7,667 nucleotides of DNA from CAZJRQ01 sp964548535 (GTDB lineage: Bacteria; Bacillota; Clostridia; Oscillospirales; Ruminococcaceae): assembly GCA_964548535.1 (NCBI GenBank), contig CAZJRQ010000058.1:1-7667 (forward strand), in the 5' to 3' direction. Under the pieces are notes generated by a model. It was given only the letters and a program-made list of their open reading frames with translations. It was not told the origin of the DNA and made no database searches. Shown piece after piece: positions 1 to 5,875 of this stretch. The translations under genes were made by a program, and so were the position numbers. Position 1 is the first letter of the stretch, and every line of letters starts with the position of its first letter.

Positions 1-47
1 GCGGACGGCGCAATACGCATTATCGCTCGTGCCTCGCTCGTGATTGG
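1..47. repeat. 47-bp direct repeat, left copy
   Basis: This segment is identical, base for base, to 7621-7667. It is about 62% GC (29 of 47 by count), far above the AT-rich genes around it. Inside it the 9-mer TCGCTCGTG occurs twice (23-31 and 34-42). Because both copies touch a window edge, the true repeat may be longer on either side. It may be a dispersed repeat at which a contig ends, or the overlap of a circular or circularised assembly. The sequence alone cannot decide between these. Confidence 0.95.
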
Positions 48-174
48 TGCTTACACTATAATCAGCGTCACGACCTTGTGGTGTGTAAAGTTTGTTGTTT
101 TTGTGTTTTTTACAAACTTCACCCCGAGCAACATAACATTACAATTACCAATAAACTTAATGCGAGGGCATTGC

Positions 175-210
175 CCCGTGCGGGCTAGCACCGCCGTGCA
201 GGCTAGCACC
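175..210. repeat. tandem 18-bp repeat, two copies
   Basis: Copy one is 175-192 and copy two is 193-210, differing at 2 of 18 positions. Each unit contains the palindrome GCTAGC and a GTGC...GCAC pair, so each could fold into a small hairpin as RNA. The terminator hairpin follows immediately. The repeat belongs to the GC-rich segment at the left end of the window. Confidence 0.8.
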
Positions 211-212
211 AT

Positions 213-250
213 AAAAATTGCTCAAATTTTTTATTTGAGCAATTTTTTTT
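213..250 (+). terminator. strong intrinsic terminator closing the left repeat region
   Basis: A perfect 14-bp stem (213-226 with 234-247) has a 7-base loop and a T run reaching 250. The upstream A run gives a shorter T run on the minus strand, so weak bidirectional action is possible. It would end transcription entering from the left, or any RNA made from the structured segment before it, ahead of the sigma factor gene. Confidence 0.88.
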
Positions 251-335
251 TGTTAAAGTGTAACTATTTTCAAAAAACGGTGTAAGTATTAATGCAGGTG
301 AATAAAATAACTTGCTAATCATTGCAATGATTTTG

Positions 336-360
336 TTGTATCATAATATTTAAGATACAA
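336..360. promoter_or_regulatory. 25-bp dyad upstream of the sigma factor, overlapping candidate promoter boxes
   Basis: TTGTATC (336-342) and GATACAA (354-360) form a perfect 7-bp inverted repeat. Continuing inward, TAA (344-346) pairs with TTA (350-352), so 10 of 11 arm positions are complementary around base 348. Candidate -10 boxes lie in or at its edge: CATAAT (342-347), and TACAAT (356-361) with TTGTTG (333-338) 17 bp upstream. A start from TACAAT would begin close to or within the ribosome site at 366-372, so the promoter assignment is uncertain. The position suits an operator that controls the sigma operon, but an mRNA hairpin is also possible. Confidence 0.5.
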
Positions 361-365
361 TTTCT

Positions 366-393
366 AGAAGGGTTGGTTTTGACTCTAAAATGA
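366..393 (+). promoter_or_regulatory. ribosome site and possible four-codon leader overlapping the sigma factor start
   Basis: The purine-rich AGAAGGG (366-372) is 17 bases from the sigma factor ATG at 390, which is too far for efficient initiation. It is 6 bases from a TTG at 379 that opens a four-codon frame (TTG ACT CTA AAA) ending in TGA at 391-393. That TGA overlaps the sigma ATG as ATGA, the usual layout for stop-restart coupling. This is a reading of the sequence only. Direct initiation at 390 with weak Shine-Dalgarno pairing remains the simpler option. Confidence 0.3.
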
Positions 394-926
394 AAGATAT
401 TTTAATTGAAAAACTAAAAAATAATGATGATAATGCACTTGATATGATAATCGAAAAATATTCTGCCTATATCTATACAGTAGTGAGGAATTTCTCGAAA
501 AACACTTTGAGCGAAGAGGATATAGAGGAAATAATTTCAGATACATTCGTGGCATTGTGGAAAAGCCGAGATAAATTAGATTCTGAAAAAAGCATACTGC
601 CCTACTTGTCCGTAATATCGAAAAACTTTGTAAAGAATAAGTTTAGAAGTATGAAAGGATATAAATCAGTAAAACTGGAGGAAGATATTCCAACAGATGA
701 TTTTATGGAGCAAAGCGAAAATAATTTTGCAGTAAATCACATATATGAGGCTCTAGATACTTTGTCCGAAAATCAAAGCCAAGTGTTTGTCAGATACTAT
801 TTTTATGGTGAAAGTTCAAATCAAATATCAAAAATAATGAAAATATCAATACCAAATGTTAAAACCACACTTCATAGAGCTAGAAAACAAATTATAAAAT
901 ATCTGACAGAAAGGGGATATAATTAA
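390..926 (+). CDS. ECF-type (sigma-70 family) RNA polymerase sigma factor
   Basis: The 178-residue product has the size and two-domain layout of extracytoplasmic function sigma factors, which redirect RNA polymerase in response to envelope or other stress signals. Residues about 20-90 match sigma region 2: the acidic DIEEIISDTFVALWKSRDKLD-like helix at 44-64 is characteristic of region 2.2, followed by an aromatic, basic -10-contacting segment. Residues about 118-171 match region 4, with a helix-turn-helix at about 142-168 (NQISKIMKISIPNVKTTLHRAR) for -35 recognition. There is no region 1.1 or 3. The start at ATG 390 places region 2 normally. The next gene begins one base after the stop, fitting a co-transcribed membrane anti-sigma factor. 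Its target promoters cannot be read from this window. The family call is firm; the subgroup and signal are unknown. Confidence 0.93.
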   Translation: MKDILIEKLKNNDDNALDMIIEKYSAYIYTVVRNFSKNTLSEEDIEEIISDTFVALWKSRDKLDSEKSILPYLSVISKNFVKNKFRSMKGYKSVKLEEDIPTDDFMEQSENNFAVNHIYEALDTLSENQSQVFVRYYFYGESSNQISKIMKISIPNVKTTLHRARKQIIKYLTERGYN

Positions 927-927
927 A

Positions 928-1422
928 ATGAAAAAAGATTATTTTGCACAGTATCGTTTGAATGAAGAAAAAATCTCAGACGAGTCAGTAAATAGGATAA
1001 AGAGTTCTGTCAGAGAAAAAATCGATTGTAATGATGAAAGTGAGGAAATTCCTATGCTAAAAACAAAGAAAAGAAGAATCAAGCCAATTATCATCTCAGC
1101 AGCAATCATAGCAACAGCGACAGTATCAGCATTTTCAGTAAATGCCGCAACAGACGGTGAGCTGTTTACTACAATTAAATTTTTTGTAAATGGTGAAGAA
1201 AAATCACTAGATGATTTAAATGTTATAGAGCAGGATGATAGTACTATCACATTTGAAGTTCCTGTTGACGAAGAAACAGATTCAGGAGAAAATGTAATTA
1301 TGAGTATAGATTTGCTAGATGCAGTTGATGTACCAACTGAAAAGGATAATACTATGAATGAAAGTTCACCAGATTCAGTTGGAGCATCAACTGAAAAAAA
1401 TAAAAGTTCAGAAGTACAATAG
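928..1422 (+). CDS. single-pass membrane protein, probable anti-sigma partner of the upstream sigma factor
   Basis: The 164-residue product has a charged N-terminal segment (about 1-50), a basic stop (KTKKRR, 45-50), one hydrophobic helix (about 52-74) and an acidic Ser/Thr-rich outer segment. That topology, with the N-terminus inside, and the one-base gap after the sigma gene are typical of anti-sigma factors that hold their sigma at the membrane. I do not see a zinc-binding HxxxCxxC motif, so it is not a classical ZAS-type anti-sigma; the role is inferred from context. After the helix, residues 75-115 look like a small beta-rich region (TTIKFFVNGE). The tail carries two related nonapeptides 18 residues apart, DAVDVPTEK (131-139) and DSVGASTEK (149-157), suggesting a short internal duplication. 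A plausible ribosome site, AAGGGG (911-916), lies at the end of the sigma gene, 11 bases before ATG, so translation may be coupled. Confidence 0.75.
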   Translation: MKKDYFAQYRLNEEKISDESVNRIKSSVREKIDCNDESEEIPMLKTKKRRIKPIIISAAIIATATVSAFSVNAATDGELFTTIKFFVNGEEKSLDDLNVIEQDDSTITFEVPVDEETDSGENVIMSIDLLDAVDVPTEKDNTMNESSPDSVGASTEKNKSSEVQ

Positions 1423-1512
1423 CTCGAAAATTAAAAAGGTGCTATCGTTGACGACATGATATTTTAATAACAAGGTAGTATATGTCTGTAAATAAGCATT
1501 ATAAAAACATAG

Positions 1513-1547
1513 AAAGCGGGTTTACATAAAGTAACCCCGCTTTTTTA
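1513..1547 (+). terminator. intrinsic terminator after the sigma/anti-sigma operon
   Basis: AAAGCGGG (1513-1520) pairs with CCCGCTTT (1536-1543), with a bulged C and a few further A-T pairs toward the loop, followed by a T run. It lies about 90 bases after the stop of the membrane protein gene and separates that operon from the protease gene. Confidence 0.88.
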
Positions 1548-1631
1548 TAAATAAAATATTTGTGTAAAATGTGTAAACAAATAAAACCTCTAGTTTTTTG
1601 ATTATCATCATAGCATTATCACAAAACTTAG

Positions 1632-1637
1632 TATAAT
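1632..1637 (+). promoter_or_regulatory. candidate -10 box of the protease gene
   Basis: A perfect TATAAT stands 72 bases before the TTG start and about 85 bases after the preceding terminator, so some promoter is needed here. No good -35 hexamer lies 16-18 bp upstream (the sequence there is CATAGC-like) and there is no TG extension, so either an activator or a different promoter may be involved. Confidence 0.4.
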
Positions 1638-1694
1638 ATAAATATACGAACAAAAGATATATATATTGCGAGGCGATTAATCAAAGGTTAATCT

Positions 1695-1712
1695 AAAGGA
1701 GGACTTAGTTTG
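1695..1712 (+). promoter_or_regulatory. near-perfect ribosome site fixing a TTG start
   Basis: AAAGGAGG (1695-1702) is followed by a 7-base spacer and then TTG (1710-1712). No in-frame ATG occurs before residue 52, which would remove most of the cytoplasmic segment and have no comparable ribosome site, so TTG is the likely start of the protease. Confidence 0.88.
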
Positions 1713-3161
1713 AATAATTTCGAAAATCAGAATAATTTTAATAATCAAAATGACGATAACAATTCTAGTAATAATGGTTTTAATAATCAAAATGATGTGA
1801 ACGAAAATTATAACCAATTTAATAATAGTCAGAATGATTCTAAGGGTTATGATACAGAAAACATGAATGAATACTCCTACAACCCTAATTACCAAAAAAA
1901 CAAAAGCAAAAAGGTTGTATCAGCAGTAATCGCCATATTAAGTGTAGTTGCAATTGCAGCAACGTCAATTGTCGGATATTCATTACTTTCAGGTAAGAAT
2001 ATTGGTATATTTGAAGATAGTTCAAGCAGCAATACACAATCTTTGAATAAGAATACAGATTCAAGTTCTCAGGCAGAAGTTGATAGAGATAATCTTCCAA
2101 CATTGCTTCAGCTTTCAACGCCAACAGATGCGATGAAAATACCTGATATAGTAGATAAGGTATCACCATCAGTAGTTGGAATTTCTTGTATGACAAGTCA
2201 AGGCACCGCAACAGGTACAGGAATTATTATGAGTGAGGATGGTTATATTATTACAAATGCACACGTAGTAGACGGTGCAAATGCAATATCGGTAGTACTT
2301 CCATCAAACTATACAAGCGGTGATAGTTCAAGTGATGAAGAAACAACTGTTTCAGCAACATTAGTAGGAAAAGATACTCAAACTGATTTGGCAGTAGTCA
2401 AGATAGATAAAACTGGACTAACAGCAGCAGAGTTTGGAAAATCATCTGAAATTAAAGTTGGTGAAGTTTCAATAGTAATAGGTAATCCTCTAGGATTTGA
2501 CCTAGTAAATTCAGTAACAGCAGGAATAATTTCTGCAACGAATAGAAGTTTGACTATTGAAGATAGAACAATGAATCTAATCCAAACTGATGCGTCAATA
2601 AATAGCGGTAATTCAGGCGGTCCGCTAATCAATGCATACGGTCAGGTAATAGGAATTACATCAGCAAAGGTTGCGTCAACATATGGTGAAGGTCTAGGAT
2701 TTGCGATTCCAATTGACGAAGCAACTCCAATAATTGAAGACCTAATAAAGCATGGTTATGTAACAGGTCGCCCAACACTTGGAATAAGCGGACAGAATAT
2801 AACAGATGTCTATTCACAGTATTATGATATTCCAAAGGGATTTTTTGTTAAGAGTGTAGAATCTGGCAGTGCCGCAGAAGATGCAGGCATTCAGGTTAAT
2901 GATATAGTAGTTGGTATTGAAGGCAATTTGATTGAATCAATTGAAGAATTCAATACTGTTAAAGAAGAATATAAAGCAGGCGATAAAATTAAGGTTTCTG
3001 TATATAGAGATGGAGATATTATCGACCTAGATGTAACATTAGGCGAAGCAGTTGAATCACAAGAGGATTCATCAAGCGAGCAGGATAATGATTACCAACA
3101 GCAGTTCCCAGATTTCAATAATGAAGATTACGGAAATTATGGTAACGGCGGCGGATTTTAA
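1710..3161 (+). CDS. htrA: HtrA/DegP-like membrane-anchored serine protease with one PDZ domain
   Basis: The 483-residue product is a trypsin-like HtrA protease that would degrade or refold damaged proteins on the outer face of the membrane. It begins with an Asn/Gln-rich cytoplasmic segment (1-65), then a basic KNKSKK stretch and one membrane helix (about 69-93), then a Ser/Asn-rich linker. The protease domain (about 140-345) shows the full catalytic triad: His185 in TNAHVV, Asp226 in TDLAVV and Ser302 in NSGNSGGPL. A single PDZ domain spans about 355-445 (GISG...GFFV...AGIQVNDIVVGIEG). It ends in an acidic, Gln/Tyr/Gly-rich tail. Gram-positive HtrA proteins share this one-helix, one-PDZ plan; the long Asn-rich cytoplasmic segment is less usual. 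The gene stands alone between terminators. The nearby ECF operon could control it, but no shared promoter motif was found. Confidence 0.96.
   Translation: MNNFENQNNFNNQNDDNNSSNNGFNNQNDVNENYNQFNNSQNDSKGYDTENMNEYSYNPNYQKNKSKKVVSAVIAILSVVAIAATSIVGYSLLSGKNIGIFEDSSSSNTQSLNKNTDSSSQAEVDRDNLPTLLQLSTPTDAMKIPDIVDKVSPSVVGISCMTSQGTATGTGIIMSEDGYIITNAHVVDGANAISVVLPSNYTSGDSSSDEETTVSATLVGKDTQTDLAVVKIDKTGLTAAEFGKSSEIKVGEVSIVIGNPLGFDLVNSVTAGIISATNRSLTIEDRTMNLIQTDASINSGNSGGPLINAYGQVIGITSAKVASTYGEGLGFAIPIDEATPIIEDLIKHGYVTGRPTLGISGQNITDVYSQYYDIPKGFFVKSVESGSAAEDAGIQVNDIVVGIEGNLIESIEEFNTVKEEYKAGDKIKVSVYRDGDIIDLDVTLGEAVESQEDSSSEQDNDYQQQFPDFNNEDYGNYGNGGGF
1736..1795 (+). repeat. 18-bp direct repeat in the Asn-rich coding start of the protease
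   Basis: TTTTAATAATCAAAATGA occurs exactly at 1736-1753 and at 1778-1795, 42 bases apart and in frame. Both copies encode the FNNQND segment of the protease N-terminus. This points to growth of the low-complexity segment by local duplication. Confidence 0.85.
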
Positions 3162-3224
3162 TTAAAGTCCGCAATTAAATTAGATTTCTTCATATTTTTT
3201 TCATATTCTTTTACTTCAAGAGAG

Positions 3225-3257
3225 AAGCTGTTCCAATAAAATGGAGCAGCTTTTTTC
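3225..3257 (+). terminator. intrinsic terminator of the protease gene
   Basis: AGCTGTTCCA (3226-3235) pairs with TGGAGCAGCT (3242-3251), ten pairs including one G-U, with a 6-base loop and a T run to about 3256. It lies about 65 bases past the protease stop codon and faces the minus-strand terminator of the next gene. Confidence 0.9.
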
Positions 3258-3274
3258 TTGAAAAAATAAAAACG

Positions 3275-3308
3275 GCAAAAAAATAAGAGCAGTAAAAACT
3301 GCCCTTAT
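3275..3308 (-). terminator. intrinsic terminator of the minus-strand epimerase-like gene
   Basis: ATAAGAGCAGT (3283-3293) and ACTGCCCTTAT (3298-3308) form an 11-position stem with one mismatch and an AAAA loop. Read on the minus strand, the stem is followed by a T run (complement of 3276-3282). It begins about 16 bases after the minus-strand stop, so the two converging genes each have their own terminator. Confidence 0.85.
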
Positions 3309-3323
3309 AAAAATCATTATTTA

Positions 3324-4250
3324 TTACTTGCTATTTGCTAAATTCCATCTAAACGGAGCAATTCTTTTAGCACGAGTGTTGTCATAATTCCAGTTGTTTA
3401 AAGTAGTAGCAGGATCAAAAAATCTGTAATCTGTCTTAGCCTTAGATTTTGAATTAAAACCACTAAAACTACTACGTTGAATAACAGCACCAATTCTGTG
3501 ATGAGTACGCTCATAATCCAAAATTTCCTTTGCAGTCAGCTGCTTAGTATCACAAACATTGTAAATACCTTCATATCTGCCCTCAGGAATATTAATAATA
3601 CCACTGATAAAATCAATAAGATTAAATAAACAGCAGAAAGAAAAGCCATATTCACCGTCTTTGTATATGTAAGCAACATCATCCTTGTAGTCATAAACTC
3701 TGTCTTTAAGGTTCTGAGTATATTCAGCAGTGTAAATAGGTGCAACTCTAGCAATAACGGGAATAGTGTTAGATTTCTTTAAAGTCTTAGTCATAACCTT
3801 CTCTGAATTCATTTTTAAAGTCGAATAGTTAGTGTTGCCCTTCTCAGAAGCAGTTTCACGAATAGGATCTCTGCCTTTTTGAACACCGTAAACCTGAGTA
3901 GTGCTAACAAGAATTATATTCTTAACATTATATTTATCAGCAGCTTCATAAAGAAATTTATCGCAAAGCTTGCCCTGTTTAATTTCAGTGTCAGTAATGT
4001 AAGGGTCAATATCATTATCAACAGTAAAAGCAAGATGAACAATAGTATCAATACTATTACTAGAAATAATATCTGTGATAGCATTTTTGTCAGTTATATC
4101 ACACTGAACGAAAGAATAGTTATCATCAGTTCCGATATAATCATTTTTACGAAGATCAACAGCAAGTACTTTATGGTTTTTTCTTAGCAGCTTAGAGGTT
4201 AAATACATTCCAATCATACCACTCGCGCCAGTAACTAATATTGTTGACAA
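3324..4250 (-). CDS. NAD-dependent epimerase/dehydratase-like protein (extended SDR)
   Basis: The 308-residue product has the marks of extended short-chain dehydrogenases, which act mostly on nucleotide sugars. An N-terminal Rossmann motif GASGMIG (Gly8, Gly11, Gly14) binds the dinucleotide. Asp32 at the end of the second strand (LAVDLR) suggests NAD rather than NADP. Asp51 in CDITD fits the adenine-side acid. The catalytic set is Ser116/Thr117 (VSTTQVYG), Tyr142 and Lys146 (YSTLK). The C-terminal half, which sets the substrate, is not diagnostic to me, so no product is named. Length is normal for the family. The start is TTG, since the next Met (12) falls inside the glycine motif. The gene has its own promoter and terminator, and diverges from the MBOAT operon. 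A link to surface-sugar metabolism is possible but unproven. Confidence 0.88.
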   Translation of the reverse strand: MSTILVTGASGMIGMYLTSKLLRKNHKVLAVDLRKNDYIGTDDNYSFVQCDITDKNAITDIISSNSIDTIVHLAFTVDNDIDPYITDTEIKQGKLCDKFLYEAADKYNVKNIILVSTTQVYGVQKGRDPIRETASEKGNTNYSTLKMNSEKVMTKTLKKSNTIPVIARVAPIYTAEYTQNLKDRVYDYKDDVAYIYKDGEYGFSFCCLFNLIDFISGIINIPEGRYEGIYNVCDTKQLTAKEILDYERTHHRIGAVIQRSSFSGFNSKSKAKTDYRFFDPATTLNNWNYDNTRAKRIAPFRWNLANSK

Positions 4251-4266
4251 AACAAGTCACTCCTTT
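4248..4266 (-). promoter_or_regulatory. ribosome site and TTG start of the epimerase-like gene
   Basis: On the minus strand AAAGGAG (complement of 4260-4266) is 9 bases upstream of TTG (complement of 4248-4250). A small inverted repeat, TTCTC/GAGAA (4265-4269 and 4276-4280), overlaps the 5' edge of the ribosome site, but at five pairs it is too weak to claim control of translation. Confidence 0.8.
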
Positions 4267-4297
4267 CTCAAAAAAGAGAATATATATTTATACATAT

Positions 4298-4325
4298 ATT
4301 ATAGCACATATTTAATATAATGCAA
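4298..4325 (-). promoter_or_regulatory. promoter of the epimerase-like gene, extended -10 type
   Basis: On the minus strand TTGCAT (complement of 4320-4325) is 16 bp from a perfect TATAAT (complement of 4298-4303), which is preceded by TGC, an extended -10 element. The start of transcription would be near 4291, giving a leader of about 40 bases that includes the ribosome site. Confidence 0.78.
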
Positions 4326-4355
4326 AGTGTTTTAAATGATTTTATAAAAAAATTT

Positions 4356-4404
4356 ATTTTATCAATAATTTTGCTTGATAAAATTTGTGAATTGTGATAA
4401 AATT
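4356..4404. promoter_or_regulatory. three TGATAAAAT-type half-sites over the MBOAT operon promoter
   Basis: ATTTTATCAA (4356-4365) and TTGATAAAAT (4375-4384) are a perfect 10-bp inverted repeat with a 9-base spacer. A further direct copy, TGATAAAATT (4395-4404), repeats 4376-4385 at a 19-base offset, close to two helical turns. The copies cover the -35 and -10 boxes of the plus-strand promoter, as expected for repressor or activator binding sites. AT-rich background lowers the significance. I do not recognise the motif as the site of a known regulator. Confidence 0.45.
4375..4403 (+). promoter_or_regulatory. promoter of the MBOAT operon
   Basis: TTGATA (4375-4380) is 17 bp from TAAAAT (4398-4403), which is preceded by TGA as an extended -10. 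Transcription would start near 4410, leaving a leader of about 70 bases. An overlapping TATAAT (4404-4409) is an alternative -10 but has a poor -35. Confidence 0.65.
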
Positions 4405-4419
4405 ATAATGAACATTATA
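4404..4419. promoter_or_regulatory. 16-bp palindrome at the predicted transcription start
   Basis: TATAATGAACATTATA is a perfect 7-bp inverted repeat with a 2-base centre. It sits immediately after the -10 box of the MBOAT operon promoter, a common operator position. It is entirely AT-rich apart from three bases, so it could also arise by chance. Confidence 0.4.
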
Positions 4420-4481
4420 GATAAATGTAGAACAATTATTAATTAGTTATATAAAAATAAAAATTAAGGAGATTCAAAAAT

Positions 4482-5861
4482 TTGGTTTATTCAGATATTA
4501 TCTTTTTATTAGGACTGCTTCCATGCTCATTGCTGTTTTCATTTTTTGATAGAAGTACAGAATATAAAAATCTTATTTTAGTATTAACGTCGGTAATATT
4601 CTTTGCATGGGCGAAACCCTCCATAGTGCTGTTGCTTTTTGCAACTGTAATTTTGGAATATAGTTTTGCAGTATGGATTGATAAAGTAAAGAAAAATAAT
4701 AAATCAGCAAAAATGATACTGGTAATAGATGCAGTAATAAATTCGCTTATATTAATAATATTTGGAAATAATTTTTTATTTGAAAAAATAAACTTTTTAA
4801 GTTTTCCAACTATACTTCTGCCAATAGGAGTGGGATATTATACAATAAAAGGATTTTCATATTGCTATGATGTCTATGTTGGCAACTGTAAATGTGAGCG
4901 TAATATTTTCTGTCTGCTTACATATATGGTGTCCTATCATTTTCTGCTAGTCGGACCAGTGGTTAGGTATGGAGATATCGAACCGTATATTAGAAAAAGA
5001 ACAGTGACAGCAGACGATTATCTTGCGGGATTTAATAAAATAATCATAGGACTAGCTAAAATAGTAATGCTGTCACCAGTTTTTACAAGAATAAAATTGG
5101 CAGGTCTAGCAGATTTAGACCTAACAGTATTTGGCTGTTGGCTAGGAATGTTAGCATTTTTTGCTGAAGCATACTTTGTTTTTTCAGGAATGTGCGATAT
5201 GTCGCAAGGACTAGGTAAATTAAACGGCTTTGACTATCCAAAAAACTATCGTGATTTCAAAACAACAGGACTTTTCACAGGAGTTTTAAAAACCTATAAT
5301 ACTACTCTTATTGAGTTTTTTGATGAAATATTCTCAAATATAGGTAAAAATAAAAGAACCATATCTTTTTTAATGACAATTTTGTGCAGTGTAATAATTG
5401 CACTTTGGTATCAAATTCGCATTAATTTTCTGATAGTAGGTCTAGTAGTAGGTATTTTTGTGGCTTTAGAAAAATATGCCTATGGTAAAAAATTCGAAAA
5501 ATCACCAGCAGCAATAAAATTCATCTATAATTTTATGTTGACTCTAGTAATTTTCGGCGGAATTTATTTTGCAGATTTTACTGAGTATAAAAGCTGGCTG
5601 ACAGGACTTTTCGGAGTCGGCAGTAAATTTTCAATGAGCAGTACAATGACAAAAGCATTGCTGAATAATATGTTTTTAATAATAATAGCACTAATAAGTA
5701 TGCTATCATTTGTTAAAGAGCCAATAATGACCGCAGTAAATAATTATGCAGAAAAATCAGACGAGAATTATGGAAAAGTACGAGTAACAAAGCTTGTACT
5801 TAGCTTGCTGTTATTTGTAATTTGTGTAATAACAATCGCTGCTCAGCTAGTAGCAGTTTAA
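4482..5861 (+). CDS. MBOAT-family membrane protein (AlgI/DltB-like) lacking the conserved histidines
   Basis: The 459-residue polytopic membrane protein follows the AlgI branch of membrane-bound O-acyltransferases, which move acyl groups to cell-surface polymers. Recognisable blocks include the N-terminal KNLILVLTSVIFFAWAKP (29-46), LPIGVGYYTIKGFSYCYDVY (113-132), GPVVRYGDIEPYI (158-170), IIGLAKIVM (188-196), FSGMCDMSQGLGKLNGFDYP (234-253) and NY (255-256). In active members an FWRRWH block and a GLWHG block follow. Gapless alignment by eye puts TGVLKTYN (266-273) and ALWYQ (307-311) there, so the two conserved histidines become Asn273 and Tyr310. The reading frame is otherwise full length. 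The start is TTG at 4482, with TAAGGAG (4465-4471) ten bases upstream; the next Met is residue 78. It heads an operon with a DHHW-like fragment and a radical SAM gene. It may be a non-catalytic relative. Family call sure; loss of activity is inferred. Confidence 0.9.
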   Translation: MVYSDIIFLLGLLPCSLLFSFFDRSTEYKNLILVLTSVIFFAWAKPSIVLLLFATVILEYSFAVWIDKVKKNNKSAKMILVIDAVINSLILIIFGNNFLFEKINFLSFPTILLPIGVGYYTIKGFSYCYDVYVGNCKCERNIFCLLTYMVSYHFLLVGPVVRYGDIEPYIRKRTVTADDYLAGFNKIIIGLAKIVMLSPVFTRIKLAGLADLDLTVFGCWLGMLAFFAEAYFVFSGMCDMSQGLGKLNGFDYPKNYRDFKTTGLFTGVLKTYNTTLIEFFDEIFSNIGKNKRTISFLMTILCSVIIALWYQIRINFLIVGLVVGIFVALEKYAYGKKFEKSPAAIKFIYNFMLTLVIFGGIYFADFTEYKSWLTGLFGVGSKFSMSSTMTKALLNNMFLIIIALISMLSFVKEPIMTAVNNYAEKSDENYGKVRVTKLVLSLLLFVICVITIAAQLVAV

Positions 5862-5875
5862 TATAAGAGGTATTT

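Larger units (their letters stand above)
48..389. other. gene-free leader region, GC-rich and structured in its first part
   Basis: No credible protein gene is seen here. Up to about 210 the stretch continues the GC-rich character of the repeat. It holds an 8-bp inverted repeat (AAGTTTGT at 88-95 with ACAAACTT at 112-119), a shorter TTACAC/GTGTAA pair (51-56 and 83-88), a tandem 18-mer (175-210) and a strong terminator (213-250). A perfect TATAAT at 57-62 has no good -35 box. An RNA starting near 69 and ending near 250 is conceivable, but its promoter is unsupported. From about 250 the sequence returns to AT-rich spacer containing the sigma factor's upstream region. I recognise no known RNA family. 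Confidence 0.5.

Noticed and set aside
175..210. Start of a CRISPR array
   Set aside because: Only two directly abutting 18-base units with no spacers; no cas gene in the window.
40..285. Open frame of 81 codons at the left end
   Set aside because: It runs through the repeat, the tandem 18-mer and the terminator hairpin, and its product shows no recognisable family or sensible composition.
379..406. TTGACT and TTTAAT as a promoter at the start of the sigma gene
   Set aside because: The boxes lie across the start codon and inside the coding region, so they could not drive the sigma gene itself; AT-rich sequence gives such matches often.
1448..1481. TTGACG at 1448 as the -35 of a promoter before the protease
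   Set aside because: No -10 box at 16-18 bp, and the intrinsic terminator at 1513-1547 lies downstream of it.
290..1640. Common ECF promoter motif in front of both the sigma operon and the protease gene
   Set aside because: Comparing both upstream regions gave only short AT-rich resemblances (an AACTT-like word) without a matching, equally spaced -10.
1885..2632. Minus-strand open frames within the protease gene
   Set aside because: They are antisense to a clear HtrA gene with an intact catalytic triad, lack ribosome sites and resemble no protein family.
3536..4187. Other open frames overlapping the epimerase-like gene
   Set aside because: The SDR gene in the chosen frame has all expected motifs in order; the overlapping frames are low-complexity shadows.
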